Origin: Symbiodinium natans
Taxonomy: Eukaryota > Sar > Dinophyceae > Suessiales > Symbiodiniaceae
Direction: 5' to 3'
NCBI GenBank assembly: GCA_905221605.1
Contig: CAJNDS010002079.1
Location: 330,001-394,000 of the forward strand
DNA: 64,000 nucleotides
The notes beneath the pieces were generated by a model. That model had not been told where the DNA came from. It saw only the letters and a program-made list of their open reading frames with translations, and did no database searches. A program made the translations under genes and the position numbers. Below are positions 10,248 through 20,160 of the stretch, in pieces (position 1 is the first letter of the stretch; every line of letters starts with the position of its first letter).

Positions 10248-10510
10248 AACCCTAAACCCTAAACCCTAAACCCTAAACCCTAAACCCTAAACCCTAAACC
10301 CTAAACCCTAAACCCTAAACCCTAAACCCTAAACCCTAAACCCTAAACCCTAAGACCCTCGACCCGAAGAGGCTAAGACCCTCAAACCCTCAGACCCTCA
10401 GACCCTCAGACCCTCAAACCCTCAAACCCTCAAACCCTCAAACCCTCAGACCCTCAGACCCTCAGACCCTAAGACCCCAAGCCCTAAGACCCTCAAGCCC
10501 CAATCTGTCA
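10248..10510. repeat. Telomeric block grading into CCCTCAAA/CCCTCAGA 8-mer array
   Basis: Perfect CCCTAAA units to about 10350 pass into 8-base CCCTCARA units to about 10460 and then into mixed CCCTAAGA. This shows a local change of unit length. Confidence 0.85.
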
Positions 10511-10550
10511 AGTCCTAAGCCCTCAACCCTAGCCGACGACCCATCACAAG

Positions 10551-10593
10551 GAACGCCGTCATCGAGGAGATGCCAGCGATAAGGGGCGGGGAG
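10551..10593 (+). CDS. Exon-like segment 1 of the 10.5-12.3 kb group
   Basis: Reads NAVIEEMPAIRGGE after AG at 10549-10550, with a GC donor at 10594. It joins the next piece (10916) in frame as GGEVQLRTPGGALEA. Product unrecognised; it may belong to gene B or to a separate gene. Confidence 0.5.
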
Positions 10594-10915
10594 GCACGGC
10601 AAACCCCCTAAACCCCAAGCCCAGAACCCCTGAACCAACCCTAAACCCTAAGCCCTAAACCCTAAACCCTGAACCCTGAACCCTGAACCCTGAACCCTGA
10701 ACCCTAAACCCTGAAACCCTAAACTCAGAACCCTAAACCCTAAACCCCAAAACCCCAAGCCCCGAAGCCCTCAAACCTCCCCCCAAACCCCAAACCCAAA
10801 AACCCCAACACCCCAAAACCCCAAACCCCCTTAGGGCTGGGGTTTAGGGCTAGGGTTTAGGGCTAGGGTTTAGGGCTAGGGTTTAGGGCACTCCCCCCGC
10901 CCCTCCCCAAAAAAG

Positions 10916-10966
10916 GTGCAGCTGCGGACTCCTGGTGGCGCGCTCGAGGCAGGTTGCTGGACGCTC
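10916..10966 (+). CDS. Exon-like segment 2 of the 10.5-12.3 kb group
   Basis: Reads VQLRTPGGALEAGCWTL. Joins 11263 in frame at a GAG(A/C)C word present on both sides. Confidence 0.5.
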
Positions 10967-11262
10967 GAGACCGGGATGGGGCTTCTAGTTTCTAGTCGCT
11001 TACAGGGCTTTAGGGTTTAGGGTTTAGGGTTTAGGGTTTAGGGTTTAGGGTTTAGGGTTTAGGGAGGGCTTATAGGGGTCATATAGGGGTTATGTAGGGT
11101 TTTACGGGTTGTGCAGGGTTTATCGGGTTTGGGATTTATCGGGTTTGGGGCTTATGGGGGTGTAGGGGTGCAGAGTTTTAGGGGCTCTTTCGGGTTTACT
11201 ATCCGTTTATCTGGAAAGGGGTTTAGGGTTTTAAGGCTTTCCTGATTTTAGCTCCAAGCACG

Positions 11263-11404
11263 GAGCCTACGGGACTTTTAAAGAGAAAACGAGAATGTTG
11301 GGATGTTCCCCCTCATACGTACCCCCTACTATAATCCTTATTAAGGACTGTAAGGACTGTTAGCATAAGGAGGAACATCCCAAGGAGAATGCAAACACGG
11401 TGAG
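11263..11404 (+). CDS. Exon split by a MITE insertion
   Basis: Left part 11263-11297 and right part 11392-11404 flank an 86 bp inverted-repeat element (11298-11383). Taking out the element and one copy of the 8 bp target duplication gives a frame reading EPTGLLKRKRECKHGE. It ends at GC (11405) and joins 11572 in frame (HGEAHPLKRLKSAHL). With the element in place the frame meets a stop, so this copy is broken unless the element is spliced out. Confidence 0.55.
11298..11383. mobile_element. MITE family 1 copy with 8 bp target duplication
   Basis: Starts TTGGGATGTTCCCCC and ends GGAACATCCCAA. Flanks are CGAGAATG (11290-11297) and GGAGAATG (11384-11391), a 7-of-8 match. An 8 bp duplication is what hAT-superfamily elements make. 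Confidence 0.85.
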
Positions 11405-11571
11405 GCTAAACCCTAAACCCTCTATAACCCTAAACCCTCTATAGCCCTAAACCCCTAAATCCTAAACGCTAAACCCTAAACCCTAAACCCTAAACCCTAA
11501 ACCCTAAACCCTAAACCCTAAACCCTAAACCCTAAACCCTAAACCCTAAACGCCAAGCCCTCCCCCGTGAG

Positions 11572-11617
11572 GCGCACCCGCTCAAGCGCCTGAAGTCCGC
11601 GCACCTCTGGAGAAAAG
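11572..11617 (+). CDS. Exon-like segment after the MITE-split exon
   Basis: Reads AHPLKRLKSAHLWRK after AG at 11570-11571. The word GTGAGGC spans both sides (11400 and 11567). The 3' end is approximate; a GC donor is possible near 11618. Confidence 0.5.
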
Positions 11618-11791
11618 GCCCCAGGGATGGGAACCGATCTGGGGGCCTCAAGGGACCAAACAAGGGACCCTTATAAGGGACCTTGGGGTTTAGGGTTTGG
11701 GTTTAGGGTTTAGGGTTTAGGGTTTAGGGTTTAGGGTATATGGTTTAGGGTTTAGGGTTTTTGGGTTTAGGGTTTAGGGTTTAGGGTTTAG

Positions 11792-11940
11792 GGTATGGAA
11801 CGACAGAGAACAAGCACTCCGAAGAGACAGAAGCGGAGGATCAGAAGATGTGTAAAGTCGTGGTCAAGAATGACGCATGGACTACTCACATCGTCCTTGA
11901 GATCTTCGCTTTGTTGATGAGGATGTGGAAAATCAAGTAG
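11792..11940 (+). CDS. Long exon-like segment, possible terminal exon
   Basis: After AG at 11790-11791 the frame stays open for about 48 codons (TTENKHSEETEAEDQKM, VVVKNDAWTTHIVLEIFALL) to TAG at 11938-11940. A GT donor inside AAGTAG is an alternative end. Acidic first half, hydrophobic end; no family recognised. Confidence 0.5.
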
Positions 11941-12212
11941 CTGGGTGACCGTCATCGGCTCAGCCTCGGGTGGTTATTTAGGGGTAATTCTAGGGGCTAC
12001 TTCGGTGTATAGGGACTATATAAGGTATATAAGGATTTGAGAGGAGGAATAAGATTCAGGGTCTTCTAGGCGGCCCTCCTTATACCCCTTAAGGGGGGGG
12101 CTTTCGGTTCTCGGGTTACTAGGATGCCCTGTAGTACCATGGACCCCTTGAAGCAAAAAAGGGCACCCTTTTGAATCCTAGGTTACTTGGCAGCCCAGGT
12201 TAAGAAGTTAAG

Positions 12213-12305
12213 GGGACACGCTGTATGGCATGATCGAGCGCAAGAAGTATCCCTCGACATGGATCGGGCATGCCGTCCCCACAAATGAGGGGCAGCACAA
12301 CGTGC
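12213..12305 (+). CDS. Exon-like segment, unassigned
   Basis: After AG at 12211-12212 the frame reads DTLYGMIERKKYPSTWIGH then AVPTNEGQHNVP. Good protein-like composition. A possible inverted-repeat element lies between 11975 and 12195. Confidence 0.45.
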
Positions 12306-13179
12306 CTAAACCCTAAACCAAAACCCTAGACCCTAGACCCTAGACCCTAAACCCTAAACCCTAAATCCTAAACCCTAAACCCTAAACCGCTCCTCCGTGC
12401 GGACACACCTCCTGGCGCCAAGCTCCTTGCCAAGAGCCGCCACCTTGAGGGTTCAGAGCTCAAAGGGTTTAGGGTTTAGGGTTCAGGGTTCAGGGTTTAG
12501 GGCTTAGGGCTTAGGGTTAGGACTTGGGATGTAGGGTATAGCGCTTGAAGGGTTTAGGGCTTGGAGCTTCGGCTTACAAAAGGGGTCTTGCGGCCAGGGT
12601 TGAAAGGGGCTTCAATCAACATTCAGGTACATGGGCCCTAAAGCCTCGACCCTAAGCTTTAAAAGGACTTTTTAAATGAATGTAAACCCTAAACCTTAAG
12701 CTTTAGCAGGACTTTGACTTTAGCAAATGAATGTAAGCCCTAGCTAAACCCGAAAAGCCGTTTGGGGCTCGCCGGCTGCCCCCCAAGTCCTGAAAGCCCG
12801 ATCATAAAGCAATGCGCGTAAGCAGCGTTTGGAAGGGTCATGGGTTTAGGGTTTGGAGGGGCATCTCGGATTTAGGGTTGGCGTTGGGGGTTTTTGGGCT
12901 AAAGTGAACCTGGTAAACCTGAAGCCGCGTTCGCTGCAACCCCAAACAAGCCCTGTGACCCCCGAACACAACTTTTATACGCTGAACTCTGAACCCCCTG
13001 GAGCCCCCCCAAACCCTGAACCCTGAACCCTGAACCCTAGACCCTAAACCCTTGAAACCCTAAACCCTAAACCCTAAACCCGAATCCCCAAACCCTAAAC
13101 CCTAAACCCTTCACCCCTAAACTCTCAATCCTACCCCCTGAGCCCTTGAAACCTAAAGCCCTCAAGCCCCAACCCCTGT

Positions 13180-13385
13180 CAATCGCAAACTATCTGCTTG
13201 GACTTCAACCAGACCCATCAAACCTCCAAAACCCCCAAACCCCAGAACCCCAAAAAACAAAAACCCAGACCCCAAACCCCAGAACCCCAAGACAACAAAA
13301 GACCCAGAACCGCAAAATCCCAGAGCCCCCCAAAACCAGACTGTTTAAACCCCAAGCCGCAAGCCCTAAACCATAGCCCCTAAAC
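13180..13385. repeat. Degenerate Pro-coding low-complexity stretch
   Basis: CCCCARAACC/CCCAAAC words with poor periodicity, derived from the telomeric motif. The open frames here (PKPQNPKKQ type) are by-products of the repeat. Confidence 0.7.
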
Positions 13386-13597
13386 TCTAACCCGAGTCGT
13401 CAACTCAACTCGAAGCCCTAAACCCCAAGCCCCAAACCCCTCAATCCTAAGCCCTAAGCCCCAAATCCCTGAAGCCTCCTAAACCCCTCAACCCTAAACC
13501 CTAAACCCTAAACCCTAAACCCTAAACCCTAAACCCCAAACCCTAAACCCTAAACCCTAAGAAGCCCTCCCTGAAACCCGACAAGCGCCAGTGCCAG

Positions 13598-13649
13598 GCC
13601 AGCACGTCCAGGCAAAGATTGAAGGCGGGGTCTTTGCAAGAGTCCTTGG
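13598..13649 (+). CDS. Exon-like segment, unassigned
   Basis: After CAG at 13595-13597 the frame reads QHVQAKIEGGVFARVLG, strongly protein-like, followed by a TTTAGGG block at 13670. Gene not identified. Confidence 0.45.
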
Positions 13650-14379
13650 GTTTTTGCAGGTTTACGGTTAGGGTTTAGGGTTTAGGGTTTAGGGTTTAGG
13701 GTTTAGGGTTTAGGGTTTAGGGTTTATATAGGGTTTAGGGTTTAGGGTTTTCTAGGGCAGATGCGGGGTATATTAGAGTTCCCCAATCAAGGGCTCCATA
13801 TTTGGGAGTGTATATAAGGTTCCTTTTTAATATTGGTGAGTGTATATACCTGGTGTCCTTTTGGGGGTACAAGAAATATATCCCTAAACCCTAAACCCTA
13901 TATAAACCCTAAACCCTAAACCCTAAACCCGAAACCCTAAACCCTAAACCCTAAACCCTAAACCCTAAACCCTAAACCCTAACGGTAAACCCTACTTCAT
14001 ATGAAGCTTTAGGGTTTTGGGGGCTGGCGCGGGCTTGGTCGGGTCAAGCGCTCTGTTTCGACTGGGTTCTGATGTCCAGAAACCCTAAACCCTAAACCCT
14101 AAACCCTAAACCCTAACCCTAAACCCTAAACCCTAAACCCTAAACCCTAAACCCTAAACCCTAAACCCTAAACCCTAAACCCTAAACAAGCTGAAAGCCC
14201 AAAAAAGCCCTTGAAGCCCTTTAGAATTGCAGGCCCTTGAATTTCTTTTCGGCTCAGCGGCCCAGGCTTGAGGGTTGAGTGTTTAGGGTTGAGGGTTTGG
14301 GATTTGGGGTTTAGGGTTTGGGGTTTGGGGTTAGTGTTCGGCCTTCCCTTGGCAAAAGAAACCCAGCCTGGAGCTGCAG

Positions 14380-14429
14380 GCAAGTGGGAGATGGGAAACA
14401 TCCTGACCGACATGATACTGCCCAAGGAG
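14380..14429 (+). CDS. Exon-like segment, unassigned
   Basis: Reads KWEMGNILTDMILPKE after AG at 14378-14379; GC donor at 14430. Length and sites fit the splice rule of the window. Confidence 0.45.
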
Positions 14430-14809
14430 GCAGAGTCCTCAGCCTGACAAGAGCTGAGAATCCCCCCCCCCCCCCCCCCCCCGCAAGCCCTGAGCCCTAA
14501 ACACTTAAAGCCTCAAACCCGAAACCCTAGACCCCAAACCATAAACCCCTAAAACCTTAAACTCCAAACTCCAAACCCTAAACCCTAAACCCCAAACCTT
14601 AAACCCTGAACCCTGAACCCTTGAACCCCTTGAAGCTGTTGGGTCTCTAACGTGTCATGTCGGGGTGCCGCATTGCAGTGCGGACGCAGAAACGGATTCT
14701 TAGGGTTTAGGGTTTAGGGTTTAGGGTTTAGGGTTTAGGGTTTAGGGTTTAGGGGTTTACGGGTTTACGGGTGAAGAGGAAAACCCCTGAACCCTGAACC
14801 CTACTTGGA

Positions 14810-14919
14810 GGTTCATGGGTACTTATAACCACAATTATACATCTACTTATATCCCGACTTCGGGGACTTAGGGGGCTTCTAAGTACAGTTACAATTGGGG
14901 TTATACGTACCCCTGAACC
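14810..14919. mobile_element. MITE family 2 copy
   Basis: Terminal inverted repeats begin GGTTCATGGGTACTTATAA and, on the other strand, GGTTCAGGGGTACGTATAA. A longer relative is at 24463-24735. No coding capacity. Confidence 0.75.
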
Positions 14920-15263
14920 CTAAACCTTAACCCTAATTTCAGAAGGGTCCAGGATGTAAAGAGCTGTCCATCCGATCAGCGGGGCACGCTCAAATCCCCT
15001 ACTGTGTGGTAGCCCCTCCGCCCCCCCCCCCCCCCCACTCCCCGACGCCGCCCGTGCTGGATTCCTAATATTGAAACCGGCGTCTTGAGGCTTTAGGGTT
15101 GAGAGGGTTCAGGATTTAGGGTTCGGGGTTTTTAAGGTTTATAGGCTATAGGGTTGAAAGGGCCTACAGGGTTTACAGGGTTGAAAGGGTTTGCAGGTTT
15201 TATAGGGTCTGCAGGATTTACCGGGTTTGTAGAGTTTATGTTTTGTCGCGACCGAAGATCAAG

Positions 15264-15304
15264 GCAAAACTTGCAGGAGAGCGAGCAGCACTGGTTGAGA
15301 TTGA
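15264..15304 (+). CDS. Gene C, exon 1 found (unrecognised protein)
   Basis: Acceptor AG at 15262-15263, donor GT at 15305. Reads AKLAGERAALVEI. The intron that follows is only 38 nt. The frame is open upstream (LSRPKIK), so the real exon may start earlier. Confidence 0.55.
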
Positions 15305-15342
15305 GTAGATTGCCGAGTGTCAAAAGAATGAGAGAATCAGAG

Positions 15343-15406
15343 CTGCTACATCAATGACGACAACGATGAGGCTGCACACATGCAAGTGAAGCTAGACTTA
15401 GTTGTA
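15343..15406 (+). CDS. Gene C, exon 2
   Basis: Reads CYINDDNDEAAHMQVKLDLV in frame with exon 1. Acceptor AG at 15341-15342, GA donor at 15407. An acidic stretch followed by beta-like sequence. Confidence 0.6.
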
Positions 15407-15494
15407 GAGTAGGTCACCTTTAACCTTTTTTTGGGGTACTACAACCCCCTTATAATCCCAAAGGTTAACCTTTCGTTCCCCACTGGACAACTAG

Positions 15495-15523
15495 GTAGAT
15501 GGTATTGCTGCGAATGTCCACTT
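15495..15523 (+). CDS. Gene C, exon 3
   Basis: Reads VDGIAANVHL across the junction. Acceptor AG at 15493-15494, GC donor at 15524. The preceding intron holds a small AACCTTT/AAAGGTT hairpin. Confidence 0.6.
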
Positions 15524-15577
15524 GCAAACCCTAAACCTTAAACCCTAAACCCTAAACCCTAAACCCTAAAATCCAAG

Positions 15578-15624
15578 GAGGAAGGGCCGCGAGGTGGCCG
15601 AAGGGCTTGCCCAGTTCCAGAACT
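15578..15624 (+). CDS. Gene C, exon 4
   Basis: Reads RKGREVAEGLAQFQN, joined in frame to exon 3. Acceptor AG at 15576-15577, donor GT at 15625. The downstream intron is almost entirely a MITE. Confidence 0.65.
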
Positions 15625-15629
15625 GTCAT

Positions 15630-15846
15630 GGGGTTCCCCTACTACCTCCCTCTGTACTACCCCCCCCCTAGGCCCCCCCCCCCCCGATAGTGAAGGCTAT
15701 TTGGGGATAAGTAAGCCGAATTAAGGAAAATTAAGGGGGAACCTAGGGGGGATAATTAAGGCCATTTAGGGGTAAGTAAGCCGAATTAAGGTTATTTAAG
15801 GGGGTTTCTGGGGGTGAGTAGTTTGGAGGGCGTAGGAGGGGAACCC
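15630..15846. mobile_element. MITE family 3 copy forming an intron
   Basis: Inverted ends: GGGGTTCCCCTACTACC at the left, and CGTAGGAGGGGAACCC at the right. The middle has a duplicated GGGGATAAGTAAGCCGAATTAAGG-like unit (about 15712 and 15769). It fills the GT-AG intron 15625-15859. A relative is at 50372-50506. Confidence 0.75.
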
Positions 15847-15859
15847 GTGAGAATGTGAG

Positions 15860-15947
15860 GCTCGCCGGTGATGTGGGCGATGCTCGCATCAGAGTCAGGG
15901 CATGAGGCGATCAAGGTTGCACCACAGCGACGACGGCACTTTGATTT
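15860..15947 (+). CDS. Gene C, exon 5
   Basis: Acceptor AG at 15858-15859, donor GT at 15948. 88 nt, reading SPVMWAMLASESGHEAIK then VAPQRRRHFDL, in frame with exons 4 and 6. Confidence 0.65.
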
Positions 15948-16113
15948 GTAGGCTTTGTAGGGTCCCTAAACCCTAAGCCCTAAGCCCTAAGCCCTAAGCC
16001 CTAAGCTCTAAACCCTAACCCCTAAACCCTAAGCCCTAAACCCTAAACCCTAAACCCTAAACCCTAGGATGTATAAGGTCTATAGGGGTTTACAGGGTTT
16101 ATATATGTCGAAG

Positions 16114-16175
16114 GCTCATTGGAAGTCCCACGGCCTCTCCCGATGTTATTGGCGTAGACCGCGGCCTTGCCTGCG
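16114..16175 (+). CDS. Gene C, exon 6
   Basis: Reads LIGSPTASPDVIGVDRGLAC. Acceptor AG at 16112-16113, GC donor at 16176. In frame with neighbours. Confidence 0.65.
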
Positions 16176-16359
16176 GCAGCTAGATCCCTGGGCTTGGGGA
16201 TCAGGGTTTGGGGTTTAGGGTTTAGGGTTTAGGGTTTAGGGTTTGGGGTTTACGGTTTAGGGTTTGGAGTTTAGGGGTTTAGGGTTTAGGGTTTCCGAGC
16301 TCATTTTGTCCTAAACCCCAACCCCCTTGAGGGGAGTTCAAGGGATGCTCTCCGCATAG

Positions 16360-16428
16360 GCGCGCGTGACCTCGACGCACCCCGTCATGGTATGCCTTTG
16401 CTCCCAGAAAGCGAAGGCCAGATTTCAA
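16360..16428 (+). CDS. Gene C, exon 7
   Basis: Reads ARDLDAPRHGMPLLPESEG. Acceptor AG at 16358-16359, donor GT at 16429. Confidence 0.65.
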
Positions 16429-16512
16429 GTTTAGGGTTCAGGGTTTAGGGTTTAGGGTTTAGGGTTTAGGGCTCAGGGTTCAGGGTTTATAGGGTTTATA
16501 GGGTTTAGGGTG

Positions 16513-16690
16513 TATAGGGTTTAGGGTTTATAGGGTTTATGGGGTTTATGGGGTTTATGGGGTTTATGGGGTTGATGGGGTTGATGGGGTTTATGGGGTT
16601 TATGGGGTTTATGGGGTTTATGGGGTTTATGGGGTTTATGGGGTTTGTGGGGTTTATGGGGTTTATGGGGTTATGGGGTTATGGGGTTTG
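16513..16690. repeat. TTTATGGGG 9-mer tandem array
   Basis: About 18 units of TTTATGGGG with TTGATGGGG and TTATGGGG variants, flanked by TTTAGGG-type units. A locally expanded derivative of the telomeric motif within a gene C intron. Confidence 0.9.
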
Positions 16691-16798
16691 TAGGGTTTAG
16701 GCTTAGGGGTTTACAGGGTTTATAGGGTTTGTAGATGTTTGTAGGGATTGTGAGGTTTGTGGGGTTTGTGTGTGAATCACCCTGTGGAATTTATTCAG

Positions 16799-16833
16799 TC
16801 ACCTGCGCCCTTGATGGTTGGGCCTGTGGATTG
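16799..16833 (+). CDS. Gene C, exon 8
   Basis: Acceptor AG at 16797-16798, donor GTAAAG at 16834. Reads TCALDGWACGL in frame with exon 7 and the exon at 16974. Confidence 0.55.
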
Positions 16834-16973
16834 GTAAAGGAGTCGGGACGGTTTGAAGGTGAGGCTGTTGGGTTGCAATTCGGCTTTCGGGCTTAAACCC
16901 CAAACCCTAACCCTAAACCCTTACACCCCAAAACCCTATATAAACCCTCAGCAAGCTATGTCACTATGTCGAG

Positions 16974-17154
16974 CAGTACCTCAGATTTCGATCACTTGGT
17001 GCTTGGGGTGACCTCAAACAACCGTTGAGCCGACACACGGTCAGGCGCAAGCAGCGGACATTTATCCGAGGATTTGGTGACAAATTTCACCACGGGCAGA
17101 GGATCCCCAATTCCAATCCCAAAGCCTTCAACTCCACGCCATAGGCGCCGGACA
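16974..17154 (+). CDS. Gene C, exon 9, long and possibly terminal
   Basis: One open frame of about 60 codons (QYLRFRSLGAWGDLKQPL, TFIRGFGDKFHHGQRIPN) ending in TAG at 17152-17154. Acceptor AG at 16972-16973. The basic middle (RHTVRRKQR) is notable. No family recognised for gene C as a whole. An alternative reading splits this exon at the GT at about 17029. Confidence 0.5.
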
Positions 17155-17169
17155 CTCTGAGGCGTTTTA

Positions 17170-17640
17170 GGCAGTTTTTAAAGCAGGTGCTCAAAGCAAA
17201 GCGGAAGCTTAACGCAACAAGCACATGATACTGAGATCAGAAGTCCTGGAACCCTAAACTCTGCCTTAGGCTTGGTTTAGACTTTACATTGTCCTGCCCC
17301 TCTTCCAAAAGGAGCTTCGGCCTCCTTGAAGGATTTAGGGGTTAGGGTTCAAGGTTCAGGGTTCAGGGTTCAGGGTTTAGGGTTTGGGGTTTAGGGTTTA
17401 TGGTCCAGGGTCCAGGGTCCAGGGTTTAGGGTTTATGGTAGGTGGTGAGACCCCCACCCCCGTACAGCAATGCCGGCTCAGCCCGGAACCCTAAACCAAC
17501 GAAAGCAAAGCGCAAGCTCCACCCGAAGCCCAATTGTAGTTGCAACATGGCTTTTTTCATAACTTATGAAGCCACTAAGTATGTCTGTATTGGGAGGGCT
17601 AACCCAACGTACTACAAACGGACGAATACCCCTAAACCCT
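17170..17640 (+). CDS. Exon-like pair sharing a 14 bp direct repeat
   Basis: A piece near 17172-17205 (QFLKQVLKAKRKL) and one near 17497-17636 (KAKRKLHPKPNCSCNMA, FFITYEATKYVCIGR) overlap by an AAAGCGSAAGCT word, as at other junctions. Joined at that word they make one frame. Product unrecognised. Confidence 0.4.
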
Positions 17641-18339
17641 AAACCCTAAACCCTAAATCCCTAAACCCTAAACCCTAAACCCTAAACCCTAAACCCTAAA
17701 CCCTAAACCCTAAACCCTAAACCTTAAACCCCTAAACCCTAAACCCTAATTCCTAACCCTGCACCCTTGGAACATCAGCAGATGAACCCGCCGACAAGGT
17801 GGCCACAGTGGACTTTCAACACGTTCGGCCCCCAGGCCAGCGAAGGGGAAAAGGAGCCAGGGCATCGAGCTAAGCGGATTAGGGTTTAGGGTTTAGGGTT
17901 TGGGGTTTGGGGTTTAGGGTTTGGGGTTTAGGGTTTAGGGTTTGGGGTTTAGGGTTTGCGTGTTTAGGGTTTAGGGCTATAGGGCTTAGAGGGCTTACAG
18001 ATAGGGCTGAGGGTGCTTAGGAGCTTAGGGTTTAGGGTTTGGGGACATCAGGCTTTGCAGCTGAGGGCTTGGGACTGATAAATCTTATCATAACTTTGAG
18101 GTTTAGGGTTAGGGTTTAGGGTTTAGGGTTTAGGGTCTCCAGGGTTTTAGGGTTCAGGGTTTAGGGTCATCTGGGTTGAACCACCCACGGAGAAGTCATC
18201 CAGCACACCCCCCCAACAAACCTTGCATCCTGTGGGACAGCAGACTAAAGCACCCTAAACCCTAAACCTGTCAGACCCTCTGCAATCCTAGCTTAAACCC
18301 TAAACCTAAACCCTAAACCCTTTAAACCCTAAACCCTAA

Positions 18340-18500
18340 ACCCTCTAAACCCCCTAAACCCCCTAAACCCCCTAAACCCCCCAAACCCCCTAAACCCCCT
18401 AAACCCCCTAAACCCCCTAAACCGCCTAAACCCCCTAAACCCCCCAAACCCTCTAAACCCCCTAAACCCCCTAAACCCCCTAAACCCCCTAAACCCCCCG
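18340..18500. repeat. CCCCCTAAA 9-mer tandem array
   Basis: About 17 units. It yields Gly-Leu-Gly-Gly or Arg-Gly-Phe open frames on the minus strand that are not genes. Confidence 0.9.
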
Positions 18501-19184
18501 CAATCTCCTCGGCAGGCCGGTCCGAGTCCAGCGGCCAAGCCGGCGCGGGCGAGCGCCCCTCCAGCAGCACCCGGGCTCCAGTGGGGTTTTGGGGTTTCGG
18601 GGTTTCGGGTTTGGGGTTTAGGGTTTAGGGTTTGGGTTTTCGGGTTTAGGGTTTAGGGTTTGGGGTTTAGGGTTTGGGGTGGAGGGTTTGCGGTTTCTTG
18701 CGGGTTCCTGTGGCGAGGATTGTCGTGCATTTTTGGGGATCCTTATTTTGGGAAATGCCCCATCTCTGCAATTCAGGGTTTAGGACTTTTTCAGGGTGTA
18801 AACTTGCTAGGCCCTAAACCCCAAACCCTAAACCCCAAACCCGAAACCCTAAACCCTAAGCCCTAAGCCCTAAGCCCTAAACCCGAATCACATGGAATTT
18901 CACCGTTCGGGCTACAGGCTTCTGTTATGTTTTGAGATGCCGTGTCCCGAAGCCCCAAGAAGATTTGATCCCTAAGCTCTAAACTCTAAACCCCACAGCC
19001 TAAACTCCAAACCCTAAAGCTTAGACTCTGAACCCTAAGCCCTGAACTCCAAGACTCTCAGCCCTAAACCCTAAGCCCTGAACTCGAAGACTCTAAGCCC
19101 TAAGCCCTAAGTCCTCAGCCCTAAACCCTAAACCCTAACCGTCCTAACCCTAAACCATCCTAAACCCTAAGCCCTAACTACCTG

Positions 19185-19260
19185 GTTCTCGGATGTTGCG
19201 GAGGCTTTGGGGTTGTCCTCAGCCTTTCTCACCTCGGGGGCCTTATGCAGCACCTCGTTT
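19185..19260 (+). CDS. Exon-like segment, unassigned
   Basis: Frame reads WFSDVAEALGLSSAFLTSG then ALCSTSFG. Protein-like, between CCCTAAA-type and TTTAGGG-type sequence. Confidence 0.35.
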
Positions 19261-19299
19261 GGTGTTTAGGGTTTCGGAGTTAAGACAACATGGGCAAAA

Positions 19300-19397
19300 C
19301 ATGTGTGTACGTGTATATGTTATATACACACATATATATATATATGTATGCATGCAACATACATGCATGCAGCATACATGCATCATGCATCATGGGG
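19300..19397. repeat. TA/TG/CATG microsatellite
   Basis: Alternating pyrimidine-purine tract (GTGTAYGTGTATAT, then ATGCATGC words), able to form cruciform or Z-DNA. The short IYIY-type open frames are artefacts. Confidence 0.85.
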
Positions 19398-19469
19398 CAT
19401 ACTGTTTCCTTGATATGGTCACCTACTTCGAAGTTCCTTTGCAGCAGCCCAGTCAAATCCGAAGCTATC

Positions 19470-19822
19470 ACCCTAAACCCTAAACCCTAAACCCTAAACC
19501 CTAAACCCTAAACCCTAAACCCTAAACCCTAAACCCTAAACCCTAAACCCTAAACCCTAAACCTAAACCATAAACCCTAAACCCTAAACCCTAAACCCTA
19601 AACCCTAAACCCTAAACCCTAAACCCTAAACCCTAAACCCTAAACCCTAAACTCTCAACCCTAAACTCTAAACCCTAAACCCTAAACCCTAAACCCTAGA
19701 CCCTAGACCCTAGACCCTAGACCCTAGACCCTAAACCCTAAACCCTAAACCCTAAACCCTAAACCCTAAACCCTAAAACCCTAAACCCTAAACCCTAAAC
19801 CCTAAACCCTAAACCCTAAATC
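19470..19822. repeat. Long interstitial telomeric block (CCCTAAA)n
   Basis: About 50 units with a CCCTAGA cluster near 19697-19730. Confidence 0.95.
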
Positions 19823-20049
19823 CCGAACCCGAAACGAGGTCGCAGTGTCATAGAGGTCAAGTGACGCCACCGAACAGTGACCTTGAACTGAGCTTGAAAT
19901 CGGCTCCAAACCCTAATTCCCAAAACCCCAGAACCCCCAAAACCCTAAAGCCCTAAAATCTTAAAACCCTAAAACCTAAAGCCTTAAAGCCCTACAACCC
20001 TACAGAATCTTAAAACCCTAAACCCCTAAAACCCTAAACTCCAAACCCT

Positions 20050-20160
20050 ACATGGGTTGCCGTGGCTTCATTGTTTGTCGGGTTCGGGACGCGACTGCCC
20101 GTGGCCCGCTTCGCAGCAAAGAGCGCGTGCCTTGCGCTTGGTGAGGGCCAAAGATTTCAG
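20050..20160 (+). CDS. Exon-like segment, hydrophobic
   Basis: Frame reads TWVAVASLFVGFGTRLPVAR then FAAKSACLALGEGQ. Possibly membrane-associated. Gene not identified. Confidence 0.35.

Noticed and set aside
13146-13383. Proline/lysine-rich proteins (also at 40020, 52937 and 27374-27904 ends)
   Set aside because: The frames are translations of CCCCAAA/CCCTAAA repeats, open in several frames and on both strands.
18322-18570. Glycine-leucine repeat protein on the minus strand
   Set aside because: Pure consequence of a CCCCCTAAA 9-mer array; two overlapping frames are open.
19393-19480. Mechanosensitive channel (MscS-like) exon on the minus strand
   Set aside because: The minus frame (DLTGLLQRNFEVGDHI) resembles MscS, but the + strand is also open and I found no neighbouring exon that extends the match.
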